From: Promethearchaeota archaeon
GTDB taxonomy: Archaea > Asgardarchaeota > Lokiarchaeia > Sigyniarchaeales > Promethearchaeaceae
Assembly: GCA_014729055.1 (NCBI GenBank)
Contig: WJKO01000264.1
Location: 1 to 14,996 of the forward strand
Reading direction: 5' to 3'
Length of the DNA stretch: 14,996 nt
This document shows positions 7,301 to 14,093 of the stretch, in pieces; the first letter of the stretch is position 1; every line of letters starts with the position of its first letter. The notes beneath the pieces are model-generated. The model was not told where the DNA came from and made no database searches. It saw only the letters and a program-made list of their open reading frames with translations. The position numbers and the translations under genes are program-made.

Positions 7301-7954
7301 ATGAACGATCTAAAGCCGATGAGAATATCTGGAATAGTTCTTTCCACTATCGGAGTAGTTTTAATCTTGTTTAGTGGGATAAAGACAGTGACTAACTTTA
7401 GGATCCTTTCTGATATCATACAAAATATCCTTATTTTTAATATTATACTGCTTATTTTCATGCCAGAGCGAAAAAGGTTGTTAAAATCATTTATTTTAGG
7501 TATAATAGTGATGATCTATGATTTTTTGATAGAAACGATTGCTGTAAAATTTGAATGGTGGTTTCCTTTAAGCGGAACTCAATATCCCCCTTTCTTAGTA
7601 ATTCCACTCGAAATGGTAATAAGCTTCTTCATTATAGGTAGCTCATTTAGTCTACTATTTGATCTTCCAGAAAGGATCGAGGAAATCAAAGATCATCGAT
7701 TTGTCTCGTTGAAAAAATTGTTTTCTAAGAAATACTCAATCCATATTTTTCGTGTGATTTTAGTAGTTCTAAATGCATTTGTAGGCATGCACGGGGATTA
7801 TTCAGCTCCAGACGAGATATGGATGCCCGGAGAGAATTGGTCACCATTATTTACGTTTCTTATATGGTTAAGCGGGGGATTGTTATCTGTGGCAGTTTTC
7901 TATTTTATCGAATATTTAATGCCAAACCAGAAAGAAAAACCAATTTTTGATTAA
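7301..7954 (+). CDS. Six-helix integral membrane protein, function unknown
   Basis: The 217-residue product has about six hydrophobic segments, at roughly 9-27, 36-54, 63-81, 98-120, 148-164 and 183-205. Short basic loops lie at 57-62 and 134-145. The third and fourth helices hold MIYDFLIETIAVKFEWWFPL and IPLEMVISFF. These weakly recall the 'D...A...W.F' and 'P-x-E-x-x-x-F-F' signatures of carotenoid (lycopene) cyclase-like membrane domains, but the paired acidic residues are reduced to one Glu (E104). The likeness is suggestive only, and no carotenoid genes lie nearby. The protein lacks a cleavable signal peptide. ATG 7301 has no clear Shine-Dalgarno; ATG 7319 is an alternative. Upstream it diverges from the radical SAM gene, and 64 bp downstream lies mutS on the same strand. 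Confidence 0.75.
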   Translation: MNDLKPMRISGIVLSTIGVVLILFSGIKTVTNFRILSDIIQNILIFNIILLIFMPERKRLLKSFILGIIVMIYDFLIETIAVKFEWWFPLSGTQYPPFLVIPLEMVISFFIIGSSFSLLFDLPERIEEIKDHRFVSLKKLFSKKYSIHIFRVILVVLNAFVGMHGDYSAPDEIWMPGENWSPLFTFLIWLSGGLLSVAVFYFIEYLMPNQKEKPIFD

Positions 7955-7983
7955 AGCCAATTATTTACTGATTATTCTATATG

Positions 7984-7990
7984 TTTTAAA
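7984..7990 (+). promoter_or_regulatory. Candidate TATA box of mutS
   Basis: TTTTAAA lies about 30 bp before ATG 8019 in the 64-bp gap after the membrane-protein gene. This distance would give a leaderless or very short-leader mutS message. The gap is AT-rich throughout, so the assignment is weak. Confidence 0.3.
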
Positions 7991-8018
7991 GTCATAAAAT
8001 AAAAATCATAATAAGAAA

Positions 8019-10751
8019 ATGGGCATGAATGATTCCTCAGACGACCCCTATCATTGGGCAAAATTGGATCGAAATTCATTACCGGAAATGATGAAAGAAT
8101 GGTATGACGTGAAAAAACAATATCCTAATCACCTACTAGCATGGCGCATGGGAGATTTTTACGAATTTTTTTATCATCCTGATGTAAAGATAGTCGCAAA
8201 TTTATTGGGTTTAACGAAGACATTTCGAGGTTCGGGAAACAATAGACATCCGTTGGCAGGTATTCCTCACAAGGCAACCCAACATTTTAAATCCCTCATA
8301 AAGCAAGGGCAGACTGTCGTGATCGTGGAACAACTTGAAGATCCTAAAGAAGCTAGAGGAAGAATAGTCAAACGTGGAGTAGTACAGATCCTTTCTCCAG
8401 GAACAGTAATCGATGAAAGTTTATTGGACGCAGTTCAAAATAATTATCTTGTTGCAATTACAAAAGAATCAAGTTATTACGGTGTTGCGTTCATTGACTT
8501 GTCATGTGGTGACTTTTTTTGCTCGCAATTTAAAATAAAATACGATTATACTAATCTAATATCATTAATCAGCAGATTTGAACCAGTAGAATGTATCATT
8601 CCGGAAGCCATAAAATCTAATAAAGAGCTCATGTCAAAATTAAAAGAATCATTACCCAAAGACATAATCATAAAAATACATAATCGGTATGCTTTCCAAT
8701 ATGATAATGCATACCAAGCTTTAATAAAGCATTTTAATGTGAAGACTCTTGATGGATTTGGAGTTCAAGATCTAACAGCCGGGATTTGTGCAGCAGGTTC
8801 GATACTGGAATTCCTTTCAGAGACTCAGAAAACTGTTTTATCGAATATAACTGACCTTAAACGTTATCTAAAAGACGAAATTATGTTTTTAGATGCCGAG
8901 ACACAAAAAAATCTTGAAATTCTAAGAAATTTAAATGACAATAGCCAATATGCATCGCTTTTATATATTTTAGATAAGACCACAACACCAATGGGTGGTC
9001 GCTTGATGAAAAAGATCATTGTTCAACCGCTCTTAAATAAGGAAAAAATTGAAGCGCGTCTCGAGATTGTTGATTGTTTCAAAAGCGATAATATGTTACG
9101 AAATGATCTTAGAGAATTTCTATCTGAAATGGGTGATATGGAAAGAATAATCTCTCGTATAAACTATTCCAGGACTGCAAATGCACGAGATATAGTATAT
9201 TTGAAGGCTGCTTTGAAATTATTACCGGATATCCAGAATATTTTGAGCGGAATAAATGTAGAACCATTAAAAAAAATAGTAAACTCTTTCGAGGACTACA
9301 CAAGGATAATTGAACTCATTAATTCGGCAATAAAAAATAATCCACCGACTACAATAACGGAAGGGGATATAATAAAAGACGGATATGATTCACGAGTCGA
9401 TGAAATGAGAGATATTCTCGCTAACGGTAAGGATTGGATTCTAAAATTCGAGGAGAAGGAAAAAGAAAAACTGCAAATCTCTGCGGGATTTAAAATCGGG
9501 TTTAATAGAGTCTTGGGATATTACATTCAAATTACAAAACATGCCCTCAAAGGAATTAATAGTTTGCCAGAGAATTACATTAAAAGGCAGACATTGAAGA
9601 ATAGCACCCGATTTGAAACTGAAGAACTTAAACAAATGGAAATAAAGATTCTTAATGCTGACGAAACCATTAAGGATATTGAGTATGATATCTTCTCTGA
9701 AATTCGGGAAAAAGTATCTAAATACACAAAATCGATACAAAAAGACGCTCAGAAAGTAGCTATGTTAGATATCTTAAGTGCATTTGGTGAAGCTGCAGCT
9801 TTAAATAACTATTGCAGACCAAATATTAAGTTGCATGATAAAATAATCATAAAAAAAGGGCGCCATCCGGTCGTAGAATTGATAAACTTGTCTGAACCTT
9901 TTATACCAAATGATTGTTATATGGATACCGAAGAAGATTTATTGCTATTAATAACTGGACCAAACTGGAGTGGCAAAAGTACATATCTAAGACAAGTTGC
10001 TTTAGTCGTTATAATGGCACAGATCGGAAGTTTTGTCCCTGCTCAAGAAGCTGAGATTGGATTAATAGATAGGGTCTTTACACGTGTTGGTGCAACAGAT
10101 GATTTAACTCGAGGACAAAGCACTTTTATGATGGAAATGAATGAAACCGCAGAAATCTTACGTTATGCAACCAATCGAAGTCTTGTCATTGTTGATGAAT
10201 TGGGTAGAGGGACAAGTACAACTGACGGTAAAAGTATAGCACGCGCTGTTATGGAATATTTGCATGATAATAAGATAAAAACTTTATTCTCTACACATTT
10301 TCACGAGCTAATTAATATCAAGCTTAAGAAGATGAAAAATTATCACTTTTTGATAAAAGAAGATGGTAAAAAACTTGTATTTCTTAGGAAATTAACTCCA
10401 GGTGGAACGGATAAATCCTATGGTATCCATGTAGCTATGATGGCTGGGGTGCCTGAAGAAGTAGTGAAAAGGGCTTTTGTGCTTGTTGATACGGAGTACA
10501 ATGATGAAATTAATAATCAAATCAATAAAGATCAAGAACCAGACATACCGCAGATTAACATAGAAGAGAAAACCCAGAAAAAATCTTCTAAGAAGAATAA
10601 GAACACCAAAAAAGTGCAAACGCTTCTTTTTAAACCAACAGAAAATAACAATGATGAAATAAGAAAAAGGTTGAGGGATATGAATATCGAAGAGATGACT
10701 CCATTAGAAGCGATGGAACATATAATTAAATTAAAAAAGCAATTAGGATGA
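8019..10751 (+). CDS. mutS: DNA mismatch repair protein MutS
   Basis: The 910-residue product is a MutS1-type mismatch sensor that clamps on DNA and recruits MutL. The N-terminal domain has GDFYE at 45-49, carrying the Phe-x-Glu pair (F47, E49) that stacks on mismatches, so this is a repair MutS and not MutS2. Connector, lever and clamp domains follow. The ATPase has Walker A GPNWSGKST at 647-655 (Trp650 where Met is usual), LTRGQSTFMMEM, Walker B with D726/E727 in VIVDELGRGTSTTDG, and STHFHEL with H760. The tail holds a Lys-rich linker (about 851-866), a clamp-like QTLLF at 867-871, and a final helix with MTPLEAMEHIIKLKKQLG, as in bacterial MutS tetramer tails. ATG 8019 and ATG 8025 (Met3) are both possible starts; no Shine-Dalgarno is seen. 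It ends near a T-rich tract, convergent with the sialidase-like gene. Confidence 0.97.
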   Translation: MGMNDSSDDPYHWAKLDRNSLPEMMKEWYDVKKQYPNHLLAWRMGDFYEFFYHPDVKIVANLLGLTKTFRGSGNNRHPLAGIPHKATQHFKSLIKQGQTVVIVEQLEDPKEARGRIVKRGVVQILSPGTVIDESLLDAVQNNYLVAITKESSYYGVAFIDLSCGDFFCSQFKIKYDYTNLISLISRFEPVECIIPEAIKSNKELMSKLKESLPKDIIIKIHNRYAFQYDNAYQALIKHFNVKTLDGFGVQDLTAGICAAGSILEFLSETQKTVLSNITDLKRYLKDEIMFLDAETQKNLEILRNLNDNSQYASLLYILDKTTTPMGGRLMKKIIVQPLLNKEKIEARLEIVDCFKSDNMLRNDLREFLSEMGDMERIISRINYSRTANARDIVYLKAALKLLPDIQNILSGINVEPLKKIVNSFEDYTRIIELINSAIKNNPPTTITEGDIIKDGYDSRVDEMRDILANGKDWILKFEEKEKEKLQISAGFKIGFNRVLGYYIQITKHALKGINSLPENYIKRQTLKNSTRFETEELKQMEIKILNADETIKDIEYDIFSEIREKVSKYTKSIQKDAQKVAMLDILSAFGEAAALNNYCRPNIKLHDKIIIKKGRHPVVELINLSEPFIPNDCYMDTEEDLLLLITGPNWSGKSTYLRQVALVVIMAQIGSFVPAQEAEIGLIDRVFTRVGATDDLTRGQSTFMMEMNETAEILRYATNRSLVIVDELGRGTSTTDGKSIARAVMEYLHDNKIKTLFSTHFHELINIKLKKMKNYHFLIKEDGKKLVFLRKLTPGGTDKSYGIHVAMMAGVPEEVVKRAFVLVDTEYNDEINNQINKDQEPDIPQINIEEKTQKKSSKKNKNTKKVQTLLFKPTENNNDEIRKRLRDMNIEEMTPLEAMEHIIKLKKQLG

Positions 10752-10780
10752 AGTCTGCATTTTTATTTATCCGGATTAAG

Positions 10781-10794
10781 TTTTTTCATTTTTT
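10781..10794 (+). terminator. Oligo-T tract after mutS
   Basis: Two runs of six T separated by CA lie 29 bp past the mutS stop. They overlap the last codons of the convergent gene. This is typical of archaeal intrinsic termination. Confidence 0.4.
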
Positions 10795-11736
10795 AAATAA
10801 CCAATCTCTATCGAATTTAATGTATCCTATCGTTTTTCTTCTACTTGTGTAGACAAGATGAATATTTTCATCTGAACCGAGAATCATGCAAGGATAACTA
10901 TACTCTCCCTCTCCTTCTTCTAAGGTGCTGGGTTCTGACCAAGAATGTGCATTATCTTGAGAGATTCGCACGTTTAAAGGGCTCCTCTTATCATTTGAAT
11001 GGTTATATGCTAAGATTATTGTATTGCTCTCGTTCAGGTATAATAATTCAATCATACTATCAGGATTAGGGATTTCCGTTGTCATGGGTTTGGTCCAAGA
11101 TCGCCCTCTATCTTTCGACCATACTTCATAAATCTCCCTCTCTTTCGTTCTCAACAGACAATAGAGTAATCCATTACTTAATTGAATGACTGTTGGTTCA
11201 AGGCAACCTTTTTTTGTTTTAATAGGTCCGTATGCTTTCCAATGTTTTCCGCTATCCTTAGAGATAAGAAAATAAGCTTTATAACCGAGTATTTCATCAT
11301 GCATAGGCATTAGGTAATCTCCATTATCCAAAACTAATATTTTTCCGCGTGTATTCCAACCAATCATTTTCCGAAGATAATCACGTTTATGCCAGCCCGC
11401 CTTATCATAGATATATCGCGCAGTATTGCACGTAGACCAACCCCTCCCGTGCATTAAATTGAAAAATAACCAGATCTCTTGTTTATTTGGTGGAATGAAA
11501 AAATGCCCCCCTCCCATTGAACGTGTTTCTGTTTTTAGAAAGAGACGTGGTTTTGACCAGTATTCGTCATTAATATTTTTGGAAATTACCCAAGATCCGA
11601 CATCTTTTGCCTTTTCATGGGATCCCGCAAAAAATGAGACGAAAAGATCCCTATTCGGCATTTCAATTATGTAAGGTGCATGACATTGATTGAAATATTT
11701 GTTTTCTTTAAATAAATCATATTTTTCAAAAAGCAT
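10786..11736 (-). CDS. Sialidase-like BNR/Asp-box propeller protein
   Basis: The 316-residue product belongs to the BNR_2 sialidase-like beta-propellers, a family with exo-sialidase-like members of mostly untested activity. Three Asp boxes (S-x-D-x-G-x-x-W type) are visible: SKDSGKHW at 159-166, SKDRGRSW at 207-214 and SQDNAHSW at 259-266, the last with Ala in place of Gly. The N-terminal CHAPYIIEMPNRDLFVSFFAGSHE and the middle LEPTVIQLSNGLLYCLLRT match blade edges of this family. No signal peptide or membrane anchor is present, so it appears to be cytoplasmic. It may act on internal glycans or sugar intermediates; the substrate is not predictable. ATG 11736 has no Shine-Dalgarno but a good TATA box about 30 bp upstream. 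It stands alone between mutS and the por operon. Confidence 0.8.
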   Translation of the reverse strand: MLFEKYDLFKENKYFNQCHAPYIIEMPNRDLFVSFFAGSHEKAKDVGSWVISKNINDEYWSKPRLFLKTETRSMGGGHFFIPPNKQEIWLFFNLMHGRGWSTCNTARYIYDKAGWHKRDYLRKMIGWNTRGKILVLDNGDYLMPMHDEILGYKAYFLISKDSGKHWKAYGPIKTKKGCLEPTVIQLSNGLLYCLLRTKEREIYEVWSKDRGRSWTKPMTTEIPNPDSMIELLYLNESNTIILAYNHSNDKRSPLNVRISQDNAHSWSEPSTLEEGEGEYSYPCMILGSDENIHLVYTSRRKTIGYIKFDRDWLFKK

Positions 11737-11761
11737 TCAAACCAATTAATTATTTTTTATT

Positions 11762-11770
11762 GGTTATATA
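11762..11770 (-). promoter_or_regulatory. TATA box of the sialidase-like gene
   Basis: Read on the minus strand, TATATAACC is centred about 30 bp before ATG 11736. This puts the transcription start within a few bases of the start codon. With no Shine-Dalgarno present, the message is probably leaderless. Confidence 0.5.
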
Positions 11771-11805
11771 AAAAAACCCACTTAAAAAATAGATGAAAAA
11801 AATTT

Positions 11806-11843
11806 TTATTTCATTTCATGTTGAATTATTTAATTTGAAATAA
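11806..11843. repeat. Inverted repeat in the 188-bp gap before the por operon
   Basis: TTATTTCA (11806-11813) and TGAAATAA (11836-11843) are perfect 8-bp arms around a 22-bp spacer. An adjoining imperfect palindrome of 22 bp lies at 11793-11814. It could be an operator for por or for the divergent sialidase-like gene. The surrounding 188 bp is otherwise AT-rich with no gene. Confidence 0.3.
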
Positions 11844-11924
11844 GTAGCATGAGATTTTCAGATATTATTTTATTTGAGATATTTTATTGTTATGATGCTT
11901 TATTTCCAACGTTGTTGATGAAAT

Positions 11925-12512
11925 TTGATTACAGAAATCATTGTTTTAGGGCGTGGTGGGCAAGGAGCTGTTACTGGTGCACAAATAATAGCGGAGGCAG
12001 CATACTTAAGCAAGGAATATAGCGATGTCGCTTCCTCACCAACATTTGGTACAGAAAGGCGAGGTTCGCCAGTTTATGCATATACTAGAATTGCAGACGA
12101 GAAGATCTGGACTAGACAGCAGATTGAGGCTCCTGATATTGTAGTTGTTTTAGATGAAACCATACTGACTAAGCCCTTTATTCAGAGTATAAAACCAAAT
12201 GGTTATTTCATTCTAAATACAGATAAATGCGCCGCAGAAGTTATTGAATTATATGGGTTATCGGAAGATAAGAATATTGCTGTTTCTAACGTAACGCATA
12301 TTTGTATTGAGAATAATTTTATAGTAGATGGGCAACCAATGGTTAATACTCCGATATTGGGTGTCTTCGCTAAAGTACTCGATACCATATCATTTGATAA
12401 TATCAAAAAAGCAATCATTTCACGAATTGGAGATAAAAAAGCAGATAAAAATATAGAAATAGCAAAAATTGCTGCTGGAATGGTAGATATTCGTCGAGGA
12501 GGAATTCAATAA
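11925..12512 (+). CDS. porC: 2-oxoacid (pyruvate):ferredoxin oxidoreductase, gamma subunit
   Basis: This 195-residue subunit belongs to the complex that converts pyruvate and CoA to acetyl-CoA and CO2 while reducing ferredoxin; the gamma domain helps bind CoA. Family marks are GRGGQGAV at 9-16, the strand-turn SSPTFGTERRGSPVYAY at 37-53 and DIVVVLDETI at 71-80. The length is near the usual 180-190. The start is TTG 11925: an in-frame TGA lies two codons earlier (11919-11921), and initiation here leaves the expected short lead (MITEIIVLGRGG) before the glycine loop. The ATG at 11918 is in a different frame. It is the first gene of the operon, with no strong Shine-Dalgarno, followed directly by porD at zero spacing. 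Specificity for pyruvate over other 2-oxoacids is likely but not proven. Confidence 0.93.
   Translation: MITEIIVLGRGGQGAVTGAQIIAEAAYLSKEYSDVASSPTFGTERRGSPVYAYTRIADEKIWTRQQIEAPDIVVVLDETILTKPFIQSIKPNGYFILNTDKCAAEVIELYGLSEDKNIAVSNVTHICIENNFIVDGQPMVNTPILGVFAKVLDTISFDNIKKAIISRIGDKKADKNIEIAKIAAGMVDIRRGGIQ
12496..12502 (+). promoter_or_regulatory. Ribosome binding site of porD
   Basis: GAGGAGG lies inside the 3' end of porC, 10 nt before ATG 12513. It is the strongest Shine-Dalgarno in the window. Confidence 0.65.
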
Positions 12513-12833
12513 ATGGAAGATGATAAATATCCTAATGCTCATAAAAAAATTTTAGCTTCAGTTCAGACACCTGTTGTAGGAGAAGCAGGATTTACAAGTA
12601 CTTGGAGAACAATGCGACCGGTAATAAATCTGGACAAGTGTGTTGTAGTTGTAAAAGATAAGCATAATTGCCATATGTGTTGGTTGTTTTGTCCCGAGGG
12701 AACAATCTCGCGCACCATCCCTCCCAAGGTAAATTATGACTATTGTAAAGGATGTGGGATCTGTGCTCATGAATGTCCTCATAATGCGATAGAAATGATA
12801 GAAGAAGGAGATAATAAGTCATGTCCCGTGTAA
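12513..12833 (+). CDS. porD: 2-oxoacid (pyruvate):ferredoxin oxidoreductase, delta subunit
   Basis: This 106-residue ferredoxin-like subunit carries electrons from the TPP site to external ferredoxin through two [4Fe-4S] clusters. The second site is canonical: CKGCGICAHECP with C78, C81, C84, C88. The first is unusual. C53-x2-C56-x3-C60-Pro is present, but the leading cysteine is C43, nine residues before C53 where two are usual. The N-terminal arm (residues 1-40, with TSTWRTMRPVINLDKC) is as in the Por delta family. ATG 12513 follows the porC stop without a gap and has a strong ribosome binding site. The end overlaps porA by 13 bp, showing translational coupling. Confidence 0.92.
   Translation: MEDDKYPNAHKKILASVQTPVVGEAGFTSTWRTMRPVINLDKCVVVVKDKHNCHMCWLFCPEGTISRTIPPKVNYDYCKGCGICAHECPHNAIEMIEEGDNKSCPV
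12804..12810 (+). promoter_or_regulatory. Ribosome binding site of porA
   Basis: GAAGGAG lies within the end of porD, 10 nt before ATG 12821. It supports that start despite the 13-bp overlap. Confidence 0.6.
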
Positions 12834-14089
12834 AAATAATTACTGGTAACCATGCTGCCGCTTATGCTTGCATGCACGCGAAAGTGGGTGTTGTTGCAGC
12901 TTATCCTATTACTCCGCAAAGTCCAGTTGTTGAAAAGATCTCGCAGTTTGTTGAAAAGGGGCTATTACCGAATACACAATTTGTAATGGTTGAAAGTGAA
13001 CAAAGCGCTATCGCGGCAGTAATTGCTGCTTCCGCAACGGGTTCACGTGTTTTTACAGCATCAAGTGCAAATGGAATAATGTATATGGCAGAATTGCTGC
13101 CTTGGGCTGCAGGAAACAGGTTGCCTGTGGTAATGTGTGATGTTACGAGAGCACTAGGTGCTCCGTGGTCCGTATGGAGTGAACATGGTGATATATTTAC
13201 GGTTAGAGATTGTGGGTGGATTACTATGTTTAGTGAAGACAATCAGGAAATTTACGACACTACATTGTTAGCATATAGAATTGCTGAAGATCCAAGCGTA
13301 TATTTACCTGCATTTAATGCATTTGACGGCTATATTTTATCCCACACAATAATGCCCGTAAAACTTGAAGATCAAGAAACGGTGGATCAATTCCTACCTC
13401 CATTAAGACATCATATAAATTTAGCAGATTTTAATAATGTTAAAGGAGTATCTCCTGTGACAATTCCAAATACAATAGATCGTGGAAAATTAGGTGTTGC
13501 ACCGGGTTATTATGAATTTCGCTTCTCGATGCAAAGAGCACTCGAGAAATCAATATCCACTATTAAGAAAGCTAATAAGGAATTTTCTGAGGTATTTGGT
13601 CGCTCTTACGGGAATGGATTATATAAAAAATATAAAATGGATGATGCAGAAGTAGCAATTTTAGCTGCTATGTCTGTTGCTGCAGAATCACGCTTAGCGG
13701 TTGATGAATTGAGAGAAAAGGGTATTAAAGCTGGATTAGTAAGTTTAAAAACATTTAGACCATTTCCAGGTAAGGAACTACAGAAGGTATTTAAAGATAT
13801 TGCGAACGTTGTTGTATTTGAGAGAGCCGTAGGTTATGGATTTATTGGTGCTATCGAGGCGGAACTACGCGCTTCATTGTATAAATCAACAGCACAACCT
13901 GATATTAAAGGATACGTACTAGGTTTAGGTGGAAGAGACATTAAACGAGCACAAATTGTATATGGGGTTGAAAAAGCACTAAAATCAAAGCCAATGAAAG
14001 ATAGAGACATAAAAGTGGAATTCTTAGGAATGGAATTGGACAATTTGGCTGCGCTAAAAAAAAATAATGATAAAAAAAAGGAGACGTGA
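12821..14089 (+). CDS. porA: 2-oxoacid (pyruvate):ferredoxin oxidoreductase, alpha subunit
   Basis: The 422-residue alpha subunit provides the pyrimidine-binding half of the TPP site and the transketolase C-terminal-like domain. Visible marks are YPITPQSP at 28-35, VESEQSAI at 57-64 with the acidic residues expected to face the cofactor, and SSANGI at 81-86. GAPWSVWSEHGDIFTVRDCGW at 113-133 fills the region where many members have a 'HSD' signature. The C-terminal region (about 275-400) shows a Rossmann-like AEVAILAAMSVAAE, VSLKTFRPFP and VVFERAVGYGF. The last 25 residues are Lys-rich and poorly conserved. It overlaps porD by 13 bp, and its stop lies 4 bp before porB, so all four por genes should be one transcript. 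A 2-oxoisovalerate-type enzyme is a less likely alternative. Confidence 0.94.
   Translation: MSRVKIITGNHAAAYACMHAKVGVVAAYPITPQSPVVEKISQFVEKGLLPNTQFVMVESEQSAIAAVIAASATGSRVFTASSANGIMYMAELLPWAAGNRLPVVMCDVTRALGAPWSVWSEHGDIFTVRDCGWITMFSEDNQEIYDTTLLAYRIAEDPSVYLPAFNAFDGYILSHTIMPVKLEDQETVDQFLPPLRHHINLADFNNVKGVSPVTIPNTIDRGKLGVAPGYYEFRFSMQRALEKSISTIKKANKEFSEVFGRSYGNGLYKKYKMDDAEVAILAAMSVAAESRLAVDELREKGIKAGLVSLKTFRPFPGKELQKVFKDIANVVVFERAVGYGFIGAIEAELRASLYKSTAQPDIKGYVLGLGGRDIKRAQIVYGVEKALKSKPMKDRDIKVEFLGMELDNLAALKKNNDKKKET
14078..14083 (+). promoter_or_regulatory. Ribosome binding site of porB
   Basis: AAGGAG overlaps the last codons of porA, 10 nt before ATG 14094, at the same spacing as the porD and porA sites. 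Confidence 0.6.
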
Positions 14090-14093
14090 AATT

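Noticed and set aside
7243..7461. Minus-strand 72-codon frame over the membrane-protein start
   Set aside because: It is antisense to hydrophobic helices and shows no ribosome binding site or family likeness.
10617..10640. Canonical PCNA PIP box in the MutS tail
   Set aside because: QTLLFKPT lacks the paired aromatics at positions 7-8, so only a clamp-like motif is claimed.
11918..11960. ATG 11918 as the porC start
   Set aside because: It is in a different frame from the conserved GRGGQG loop. TTG 11925 is the only start after the in-frame TGA.
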